Positions 1 through 6,805 of a DNA stretch of 6,805 nt are shown in pieces. Origin of the DNA: Clostridiales bacterium UBA1380 (GTDB lineage Bacteria; Bacillota; Clostridia; Oscillospirales; CAG-272). The stretch spans positions 34,805 through 41,609 of the forward strand of contig DBRA01000073.1 in assembly GCA_002305445.1 (NCBI GenBank), read 5' to 3'. The notes under the pieces are model-generated. The model ran no database searches and had not been told where the DNA came from. It was given only the letters and a program-made list of their open reading frames with translations. Position numbers and translations under genes: made by a program. How positions within the stretch are numbered: the stretch's first letter is position 1; each line of letters starts with the position of its first letter.

Positions 1-867
1 AACGCGCTTTTCACGTCTGTCATCATGCGCAACGTGCAGACGACGCTCGTCGCGGGCGAGCTCTTCGACCAGTACGGGCTCGAGATACCGAAGGAAACGC
101 TCGATAAGATCGACGCGTACATCGCCGATCTGATAAAGGAGCAGGCGAACGGCTCCAAGAGCGCTTTCAACCAGATCGCCTCGGCCTACGGCGTCAACGC
201 CAAGATCCTGCGCGAGATATACATCGCCGAGGAAAAGGTGAACGCGCTGTACGACTACTTCTACGGCGATAACGGCACGGAGACTATAACCGACAGCGAC
301 AGGCAGTCGTTCCTCGAAAAGAACTACACGCATTTTATGCACCTGTACGTGAACAACGTCTACTACTACGAGAAGGACGAAAACGGCAACTACATCACGG
401 ACTCGGACGGCAACGCGAAAGTCTCGGCGCTGACCGGCGACGCGCTCGCCGAAAAGAACGCGCACATCGAGGAGATCGACGCGGCGATGGAGGCCGACGG
501 CGACAGTTTTGACTTCGACGCCTACTACGATAAATATTCCGATGACAAGTTCTACCCCGACGGCTATTACATGACGACGCAGTCGCAGTTCATAGCCGAG
601 GTTCTGTCCGCGGCGTTCACGACCGAGGTCGGCAAGGTTGCGAAGGTGAAGTCCGACTACGGCGTGCACTATATAAAGCGCCTTCCGATCGAGGAAAAAG
701 CGTGGGAGAAAGAGAGCTACGCCGACTTTTTCCAAGACTACGACAACACGGTCGGGCAGTATCTGTATCAGCAGCTCATTGACGCCGACGCCGTCAACGT
801 CACGCTCAACGAGGCCGAACTCGCATCGATAACGATCGCCGACGTCAAGGCGAACTACAACTTCTGA
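1..867 (+). CDS. PpiC/PrsA-type peptidyl-prolyl isomerase (foldase), 3' part
   Basis: The reading frame is open from base 1, so the gene starts off-window; the ATG at 25 is probably internal because eight in-frame codons precede it with no stop or RBS. Counting from that ATG, residues 1-95 are mostly helical, like the SurA/PrsA N-terminal chaperone region. The parvulin domain runs about 100-222: a first strand with FMHLYV (His106), an acidic Asp/Asn/Gly-rich insertion at 116-132, a DFDAYYDKYSDD segment (163-174) matching the family 'F..la.kySeD', and a closing DYGVHYIK (211-218, His215) matching 'yGyHiIk'. In Gram-positives such proteins are exported, usually as lipoproteins, and help secreted proteins fold; the signal peptide would be off-window. 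The gene ends 2 nt before the RNHCP gene, suggesting co-transcription. The domain call rests on motif pattern; the exact subfamily is uncertain. Confidence 0.78.
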   Translation, partial: NALFTSVIMRNVQTTLVAGELFDQYGLEIPKETLDKIDAYIADLIKEQANGSKSAFNQIASAYGVNAKILREIYIAEEKVNALYDYFYGDNGTETITDSDRQSFLEKNYTHFMHLYVNNVYYYEKDENGNYITDSDGNAKVSALTGDALAEKNAHIEEIDAAMEADGDSFDFDAYYDKYSDDKFYPDGYYMTTQSQFIAEVLSAAFTTEVGKVAKVKSDYGVHYIKRLPIEEKAWEKESYADFFQDYDNTVGQYLYQQLIDADAVNVTLNEAELASITIADVKANYNF

Positions 868-869
868 CC

Positions 870-1295
870 GTGGACAGAAGCGACGCACCGTTCCGCAAAC
901 GGTTCGTAAAAAACGACTCCGGCTTTGTCTGCGCCGCCTGCGGCGCTGACGTGCCGCCGCTCGGCTACAGTTCGCGCAACCACTGCCCGCGCTGTCTCTG
1001 CTCGCTGCACGTCGATGTGTTGCCGGGCGACAGGGGGGCCGACTGCGGCGGCATCATGCGGCCGGTCTCGGCGCTTGCCGACGCGAAGCGCGGCTTTATC
1101 ATAATCCACCGCTGCGACAGATGCGGCGAGCTGCGCCGCTGCGCCGCCGCCGACGACGATAACAGAGCGCTTCTCGTAGTGCTCACCTCGCGCGGGCAGG
1201 AGTTTGCCGCGGCGGCGCAGCCGGCTCAGCCGAAAAAGAGCGCGTACCCGCGCAAAAAATCGCCGCGCGGACGCGGCGGGGAGATGATACCATGA
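870..1295 (+). CDS. RNHCP-domain zinc-ribbon protein, function unknown
   Basis: This 141-aa protein carries the signature of the RNHCP family: SRNHCPRCL at residues 35-43, followed by HVDVLPGDRGADC (47-59), a Met-Arg-Pro (63-65), IIHRCDRCGE (78-87) and an acidic DDDN (95-98). CxxC pairs lie at C21/C24, C39/C42 and C82/C85, with H38, H80 and C59 as further possible ligands, so one or two structural zinc sites are likely. The C-terminal 30 residues are Lys/Arg/Pro-rich and probably disordered. The start is GTG at 870, the only sensible in-frame start before the first CxxC; no good Shine-Dalgarno precedes it, so translation probably relies on coupling to the foldase stop at 865-867. Its stop overlaps the nrdG start. 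The family has no established function that I know of; a nucleic-acid or protein-binding role is only a guess from the zinc ribbon. Confidence 0.92.
   Translation: MDRSDAPFRKRFVKNDSGFVCAACGADVPPLGYSSRNHCPRCLCSLHVDVLPGDRGADCGGIMRPVSALADAKRGFIIIHRCDRCGELRRCAAADDDNRALLVVLTSRGQEFAAAAQPAQPKKSAYPRKKSPRGRGGEMIP
1278..1283 (+). promoter_or_regulatory. Ribosome binding site of nrdG
   Basis: GGGGAG lies 8 nt before the ATG at 1292, inside the end of the RNHCP gene. It supports the ATG at 1292 as the true start even though this gives nrdG an extra N-terminal stretch of about 18 residues. Confidence 0.7.
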
Positions 1296-1897
1296 CAGCT
1301 CCGATTTATTCGCGCCGCGGCGCAAGGGAGCCGACGGTCGAGCCGATTCCGATACGGCTCTACGGCATCGCGCGCGAATCAATCGTCGACGGGCCGCGGC
1401 TGCGCTTCGTCGTATTCACGCAGGGCTGCCCGCACAGGTGCCCCGGCTGTCACAACCCCGGCAGCCACGATCCGGCGGGGGGATTTGACAGCGACGTCGC
1501 GAAGATATTCGCGGAGTACCGAAAGAATCCGCTACTCCGCGGCATAACCTTTTCGGGCGGCGAGCCGTTTCTGTGGGGGCACGCGCTCGCGGCGCTCGGT
1601 CGCGCGGTGCGCGAGACGGGCGGCGACGTGATGGTCTACTCCGGCTGGACATACGAGCAGCTTCTCGTGAAGGCGGAGAGCGAGTCCGGCGTGCGCGAGC
1701 TGCTCGAAGCGGCGAACTACCTCGTCGACGGGCCGTATATCGCCGAGCAGCGGGATCTGTCGCTGCAGTATCGCGGCAGCCGAAACCAGCGCATTCTCGA
1801 CGTGACGTGCTATCCGAACAGCACGCGCGCGGCAGTCGTCGAATTCGACCGGTCGGGCAGAGCGCGCGAAGTCAAAAATGAGAGCCCGCCGGTTTAA
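1292..1897 (+). CDS. nrdG: Anaerobic ribonucleoside-triphosphate reductase activating protein (radical SAM)
   Basis: NrdG is a radical SAM enzyme that uses a [4Fe-4S] cluster and S-adenosylmethionine to place the glycyl radical on NrdD, the class III ribonucleotide reductase, allowing dNTP synthesis without oxygen. The cluster motif is CPHRCPGC (Cys46, Cys50, Cys53; CX3CX2C) followed by HNPGSHD. Other hallmarks are FSGGEPF (87-93, the SAM-binding GGE), VYSGWTYEQL (115-124), VDGPYI (145-150) and RGSRNQRILD (161-170). At 201 aa it is longer than the usual 155-180 aa, with an N-terminal extension before IRLYGIARESIVDGP (21-35). The usual VDGPG reads VDGPR here. The start overlaps the RNHCP stop in ATGA and has a good RBS. 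No nrdD is in the window, so the substrate is assumed from family; another glycyl-radical enzyme is possible but less likely. Confidence 0.9.
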   Translation: MTAPIYSRRGAREPTVEPIPIRLYGIARESIVDGPRLRFVVFTQGCPHRCPGCHNPGSHDPAGGFDSDVAKIFAEYRKNPLLRGITFSGGEPFLWGHALAALGRAVRETGGDVMVYSGWTYEQLLVKAESESGVRELLEAANYLVDGPYIAEQRDLSLQYRGSRNQRILDVTCYPNSTRAAVVEFDRSGRAREVKNESPPV

Positions 1898-1925
1898 CCG
1901 AACCGCCTGTCGGCTTTACACCTGC

Positions 1926-1939
1926 TTTTATCGATAAAA
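1926..1939. repeat. 14-bp perfect palindrome before purM
   Basis: TTTTATCGATAAAA reads identically on both strands and sits in the 61-nt gap between nrdG and purM, 7 nt before the Shine-Dalgarno. It stands out as AT-rich in a GC-rich region. It could be an operator or a weak RNA hairpin; there is no GC-rich stem or U-tract that would make it a terminator. One such palindrome could occur by chance in a window of this size. Confidence 0.4.
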
Positions 1940-1946
1940 CACATTC

Positions 1947-1953
1947 AAGGAGG
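1947..1953 (+). promoter_or_regulatory. Strong Shine-Dalgarno of purM
   Basis: AAGGAGG, 5 nt before the ATG at 1959, is a near-perfect match to the anti-Shine-Dalgarno of 16S rRNA. It fixes the purM start and indicates translation independent of nrdG. Confidence 0.85.
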
Positions 1954-1958
1954 CTGCA

Positions 1959-3158
1959 ATGGAAGAATCCTCCCGCTACCTCGCGCTCGGCGCGTCCGCG
2001 ACGAAGGACGACGTGAAAAAAGCCGTCAAGGCGCAGTCGAAGGGCGAGTACCCCGGCGCGTTCTGCAAGCTGATCGCCGACCGGCACATAGACGGCGCCT
2101 CGGACGCCGTCTGCGCGTTTCACGCCGACGGCGCCGGCACAAAGTCGGCGCTCGCCTATATAAAGTACCGTGAAACGGGCGACGCGTCGGTGTTCTCCGG
2201 CATCGCGGTCGACAGCGCCGTCATGAACCTCGACGATCTTCTCTGCATCGGCGCGACCGACGGCTTCGTGATGTCGAACACGATCGGCCGCAACGCGCAC
2301 CTTGTCGGCGGAGCCGCCGTCTCCGCCGTCATCGAGGGCTACGAGCGCTTCGTCGAAAAGATGGCGGCATACGGCATCGGCATAACGATGTCCGGCGGCG
2401 AGACGGCCGACGTCGGCGACCTTGTTCGCACCATCATCGTTGACTCCACCTTTTACGTAAAGCTGCGGCGCGAGGACGTCGTCGACGCATCGAACATCGC
2501 GCCCGGGGACATCATCGTCGGGCTCGCGTCGTTCGGCCGCGCGCCGTGGGAGGACGCGCCGTACAACGCCGGCATGGGCTCGAACGGCCTTACGGCCGCG
2601 CGCCATATGCTGCTCTCGCACGTCTACGCCGAGAAGTACCCCGAGTCATATTCGCCCACCGTCGACCCCGCCGCGGTCTACACGGGTAAGTATCTGATCA
2701 CCGACCGGCTCGACGGCGCACCGGAGGGCGTGACCGTCGGCGACGCGATCCTTTCGCCGACGCGCACGTACGCGCCCGTCATCGCCGCCGTGCTCGCGTC
2801 ACGCCGCGCCGATATACACGGCATAATCCACTGCACCGGCGGCGCGCAGACGAAGTGCCTCGGCTTCGGACAGCCCGGCAACCTTTATATAAAGGACAAC
2901 CTGTTCCCGACGCCGCCGCTGTTCGCCGCGCTCGCGGACGCGGGCGTGATGAACGGCGCGGAGCTGTACCGCGTATTCAACATGGGCAGCCGCATGGAGC
3001 TGTACGTCCGCTCCGCCGCCGCCGCGGACGACATCATATCGATCTCGCGCACGCTCGGAGTAGACGCGCGCATAATCGGCCGCGTCGAAAAGAATTCGGA
3101 CGGAAAGACGTCGCTGCGGCTGAAAAACCCCGATACGGGCGAAGTTTACTCGTATTGA
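1959..3158 (+). CDS. purM: Phosphoribosylformylglycinamidine cyclo-ligase (AIR synthase), long form
   Basis: PurM closes the imidazole ring in purine synthesis: ATP plus formylglycinamidine ribonucleotide gives aminoimidazole ribonucleotide (EC 6.3.3.1), as a cytosolic dimer. The 399-aa product has the two-domain PurM fold motifs in order: HADGAGTKS (55-63, the 'DGVGTK' loop), GIAVDSAVMNLDDLLCIGA (81-99), SGGETADVGD (145-154), IAPGDIIVGLASFGR (180-194), GMGSNGLTAARH (205-216), LSPTRTYAP (265-273), HCTGGAQTK (291-299) and VFNMGSRMELYV (339-350). Classical PurM is about 345 aa; this version resembles, from memory, the roughly 390-aa form common in Bacteroidota. The strong RBS at 1947-1953 fixes the start. 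No other pur gene is in the window, so the paralogous 'AIR synthase-related' alternative is not excluded, but the conserved motifs favour a working PurM. Codon use, including ATA for Ile, matches the upstream genes. Confidence 0.85.
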   Translation: MEESSRYLALGASATKDDVKKAVKAQSKGEYPGAFCKLIADRHIDGASDAVCAFHADGAGTKSALAYIKYRETGDASVFSGIAVDSAVMNLDDLLCIGATDGFVMSNTIGRNAHLVGGAAVSAVIEGYERFVEKMAAYGIGITMSGGETADVGDLVRTIIVDSTFYVKLRREDVVDASNIAPGDIIVGLASFGRAPWEDAPYNAGMGSNGLTAARHMLLSHVYAEKYPESYSPTVDPAAVYTGKYLITDRLDGAPEGVTVGDAILSPTRTYAPVIAAVLASRRADIHGIIHCTGGAQTKCLGFGQPGNLYIKDNLFPTPPLFAALADAGVMNGAELYRVFNMGSRMELYVRSAAAADDIISISRTLGVDARIIGRVEKNSDGKTSLRLKNPDTGEVYSY

Positions 3159-3170
3159 CGCGGGTTATGT

Positions 3171-3234
3171 AAAAAAATTTTTAACATTGATGTCCGTATG
3201 TAGCTTAAGCTTGAAATATATGGTATACTATAAT
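3171..3234 (+). promoter_or_regulatory. Promoter of ppdK
   Basis: The 127-nt gap before ppdK is strikingly AT-rich. TGGTATACT at 3221-3229 is an extended -10 (TG-N-TATACT), and TATAAT at 3229-3234 overlaps it as an alternative -10. No good -35 stands 16-18 nt upstream; TTGAAA at 3211-3216 is too close to pair with either. An A7T5 tract (3171-3182) upstream may bend DNA or act as an UP-like element. A 10-bp palindrome, AGCTTAAGCT (3202-3211), covers the expected -35 position and could be an operator. Expected transcription start is about 3236-3241, giving a leader of 45-50 nt. Prediction from sequence only. Confidence 0.6.
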
Positions 3235-3270
3235 TTGAGTCTTGTAAAAAAATATAGAGGATAAGCAAAG

Positions 3271-3276
3271 AAAGGA
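3271..3276 (+). promoter_or_regulatory. Ribosome binding site of ppdK
   Basis: AAAGGA, 9 nt before the ATG at 3286, supports this start, as does the conserved PPDK N-terminus that follows immediately. Confidence 0.7.
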
Positions 3277-3285
3277 TTTATTTGC

Positions 3286-5913
<2,628 letters not shown>

Positions 5914-5947
5914 ATTAAGCGCTGCAGGTAGAGATAATAATCAAAAG

Positions 5948-5989
5948 GCGGCGAAGCTGCGGACGAAATCAAGTCCGCAGCTTCGCCGC
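5948..5989 (-). terminator. Perfect 17-bp inverted repeat, possible minus-strand terminator
   Basis: The arms 5948-5964 and 5973-5989 are perfectly complementary (17 bp), extendable by a G-U pair, around an 8-nt loop GAAATCAA. On the plus strand it is followed by CCGTATTTGT, a poor U-tract. On the minus strand it is followed by TTTTGATTATTAT, which fits a terminator for transcripts coming from the P-II-like genes. For ppdK it may act mainly as a 3' RNA-stabilising hairpin. Structure certain; role inferred. Confidence 0.6.
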
Positions 5990-6014
5990 TCCGTATTTGT
6001 CTGAACCTTATAAC

Positions 6015-6047
6015 AAAACCCCGGCTCTTATCGAGCCGGGGTTTTTT
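6015..6047 (+). terminator. Bidirectional rho-independent terminator
   Basis: The 13-bp stem AAAACCCCGGCTC / GAGCCGGGGTTTT (6015-6027 and 6033-6045) has a 5-nt loop TTATC and is followed by two more Ts, giving a run of six (6042-6047). The A-run on the left gives a T-run on the minus strand, so it should stop both ppdK and the convergent P-II-like transcripts. Confidence 0.93.
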
Positions 6048-6087
6048 ACTGACACAGCGCGTGCGGTTCTGGTATGCGCGGGCAGCC

Positions 6088-6123
6088 GCACGACTGTATT
6101 TCGCAGTCCGTGCCGGTTGTTTT
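6088..6123 (+). terminator. Possible imperfect terminator-like hairpin
   Basis: GCACGACTG (6088-6096) pairs with CAGTCCGTGC (6104-6113) with one bulged C around a 7-nt loop, and is followed by CGGTTGTTTT. It resembles a weak plus-strand terminator, but no plus-strand gene lies between it and the strong terminator upstream, so it may be chance. Confidence 0.25.
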
Positions 6124-6242
6124 ATGCGGCCAATGCGCCGCAACCGACGCGGAAACCGTTATCGATCGCGGCGCGCATCCTGCGTCACACGCCGAACCCC
6201 GTCACAGCCGGGGCAGCCTATCAAATGTTAATCGCCGCCTGC

Positions 6243-6262
6243 GCGTCAAGCGTCAAGCGTCA
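6243..6262. repeat. 7-bp tandem repeat, about three copies
   Basis: GCGTCAA is repeated head to tail, two full copies plus GCGTCA. The repeat overlaps the stop codon and last codons of the P-II-like gene. Each copy contains TCA, a minus-strand TGA, in a different frame, so a change of copy number would alter only the last residues. Confidence 0.8.
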
Positions 6263-6579
6263 GTGCGGTTCCGCTCCTCGTAATTCAGCGTCGACATCTC
6301 GACGGGCATGATGAAGCAGAGCCCGTGCGCGTCCGTTCCGACGCCGGCTTTCTCCTTCACAAGCTGCATGATTTTGACGGCGACGTCCTTTTCGACGATG
6401 CTCAGAACTATCTCTTTTTCGGCGTCGATGGTTATGCCCAGAATCGTTTGCGGCTTCGACGCAGAGCCCCTCGCGTTGAGTATCGTAGCGCCGGTCGCGC
6501 CTGCCGAACGCGCGATATCCACGATTTCGGATGCGAAGCCAGCATTTACGATCACATACAGCGCTTTCAGTTCTTTCAT
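6253..6579 (-). CDS. P-II family (GlnB-like) small regulatory protein
   Basis: This 108-aa protein has the P-II ferredoxin-like layout: first strand ALYVIVNAGFASEIVDIARSAG (6-27), GATILNARGS (30-39), a short loop, ILGITIDAEKEIVLSIVEKD (46-65), a helix VAVKIMQLVKEKAG (66-79) and GVGTDAHGLCFIMPVE (79-94). GlnB-type P-II proteins are trimers that bind ATP/ADP and 2-oxoglutarate. Here the T-loop region (about 37-46) is much shorter than in GlnB and lacks the uridylylated tyrosine region, so this is a divergent P-II-like sensor of unknown ligand and partner. The ATG at 6579 lies 22 nt after the stop of another P-II-like gene, so the two form an operon. In Clostridia I recall such pairs beside membrane proteins (DUF1538 type), but that neighbour would be off-window. 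Confidence 0.85.
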   Translation of the reverse strand: MKELKALYVIVNAGFASEIVDIARSAGATGATILNARGSASKPQTILGITIDAEKEIVLSIVEKDVAVKIMQLVKEKAGVGTDAHGLCFIMPVEMSTLNYEERNRTDA

Positions 6580-6591
6580 AGGTACGGCCTA

Positions 6592-6599
6592 TCCTTTCT
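6592..6599 (-). promoter_or_regulatory. Ribosome binding site of the downstream P-II-like gene
   Basis: On the minus strand AGAAAGGA stands 12 nt before the ATG at 6579, in the short gap between the two P-II-like genes. The spacing is a little long, so translation may be modest or partly coupled. Confidence 0.5.
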
Positions 6600-6601
6600 T
6601 G

Positions 6602-6805
6602 TCAAAACGCCAGTCCTTCGACCGGAACGGCGAAAGCGACGCCGGTGTTTGGCTTTTTGAAACCGTAATCGTTGTAGAGCACCTTGATCAGGTCCGCTGA
6701 TTTGTCGACGGGTATCAGGCAGGAAAGCAGCGCCTTGCCCTCCTCGACTTCAAAGCCGAAGGTGCTCGCCCAAAGACCCGTGTTGGCGGAGCCTTTACCG
6801 TAAAC
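6602..6805 (-). CDS. Second P-II-like protein, C-terminal part only
   Basis: The minus-strand frame is open from the right edge to the TGA at 6604-6602, giving 67 C-terminal residues. GKGSANTG (3-10 of the fragment) matches the 'ArGs' turn before the P-II T-loop. FGFEVEEGKALLSCLIPVDK (16-35) matches the strand pair 'lGi..e.eKeivl.iv', and GFKKPNTGVAFAVPVEGL (48-65) matches the final 'G.GiaF.iPVe' strand. It is therefore a paralogue of the gene downstream, and the two probably share a transcript starting off-window. The N-terminus and promoter are missing. The fragment is short, so the P-II-like assignment rests on these motifs and on the adjacent paralogue. Confidence 0.75.
   Translation of the reverse strand, partial: VYGKGSANTGLWASTFGFEVEEGKALLSCLIPVDKSADLIKVLYNDYGFKKPNTGVAFAVPVEGLAF

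Larger units (their letters stand above)
5914..6252. other. Convergent intergenic region, no gene seen
   Basis: These 339 nt separate ppdK from the minus-strand P-II-like genes. They hold the 17-bp inverted repeat (5948-5989) and the canonical terminator (6015-6047), annotated separately. The remaining 6048-6252 is GC-rich with no convincing gene: open frames crossing it run through the terminator or lack an RBS and family motifs. Small hairpins are seen at 6088-6113 and 6197-6213 (CCCCG/CGGGG, 7-nt loop). No tRNA-like fold was recognised. Confidence 0.6.

Noticed and set aside
1033..1038. Runs of six G (here and at 1477-1482) as possible frameshift or phase-variation sites.
   Set aside because: Both reading frames are intact across the runs with conserved motifs on both sides, and six-base runs are common at this base composition.
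1890..1914. Short inverted repeats around the nrdG stop (CGGTT-T-AACCG and neighbours).
   Set aside because: The stems are 3-5 bp with no U-tract, too weak to call a terminator or attenuator.
1872..2621. Minus-strand open frame of 249 codons opposite nrdG and purM.
   Set aside because: Low-complexity Arg/Ala/Val/Asp composition, no motif, and it lies opposite a clearly conserved purM.
3167..3187. A/T-rich inverted repeat after purM as a possible terminator.
   Set aside because: The stem is A-T only with a bulge (ATGT-AAAAA / TTTTT-A-ACAT) and has no GC-rich base, so it is not a credible rho-independent terminator. No clear terminator for purM was found.
5997..6311. Plus-strand open frame of 104 codons after ppdK.
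   Set aside because: It runs straight through the canonical terminator hairpin and its U-tract, overlaps the end of the P-II-like gene, and has no RBS or recognisable family motif.
6308..6700. Plus-strand open frame of 130 codons over the P-II-like genes.
   Set aside because: Antisense to two recognisable P-II-like reading frames; no RBS and no domain.

Overview
The window reads as chromosomal DNA from a GC-rich, probably anaerobic Firmicutes-like bacterium, perhaps an uncultured gut Clostridia lineage. The reasons are a PrsA/PpiC-type foldase with acidic loops, an anaerobic NrdG activase, pyruvate phosphate dikinase, strong AAGGAGG-type ribosome binding sites, U-tract terminators and an AT-rich extended -10 promoter. 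The taxonomy is inference only. No phage, insertion sequence, CRISPR array, tRNA or rRNA was seen.

Layout. Positions 1-3158 hold four plus-strand genes in a row. They are the 3' end of a parvulin-type foldase gene, an RNHCP-domain zinc-ribbon protein 2 nt downstream, nrdG overlapping it by 4 nt (ATGA), and, after a 61-nt gap with a 14-bp palindrome, a long-form purM. The first three look translationally linked; purM has its own strong Shine-Dalgarno. Positions 3159-3285 are an AT-rich promoter region leading to a monocistronic, full-length ppdK (3286-5913) with every active-site residue checked present. Positions 5914-6252 form a convergent gene end: a perfect 17-bp inverted repeat, a textbook bidirectional terminator, and about 200 nt with only weak hairpins. 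From 6253 to the right edge are two minus-strand genes for small P-II-like proteins, the upstream one cut by the window edge.

How the genes fit together. nrdG (oxygen-independent deoxynucleotide synthesis) and purM (purine synthesis) share a nucleotide theme. ppdK links pyruvate, PEP, ATP/AMP and PPi in anaerobic carbon metabolism and looks highly expressed from its promoter and codon use. The P-II-like pair is probably a small-molecule-sensing unit attached to something upstream (off-window), often a membrane transporter for such pairs.

I do not see a clearly new multi-gene system. The points most worth following are the coupled RNHCP-nrdG pair, the tandem short-T-loop P-II-like proteins, and the long-form PurM.
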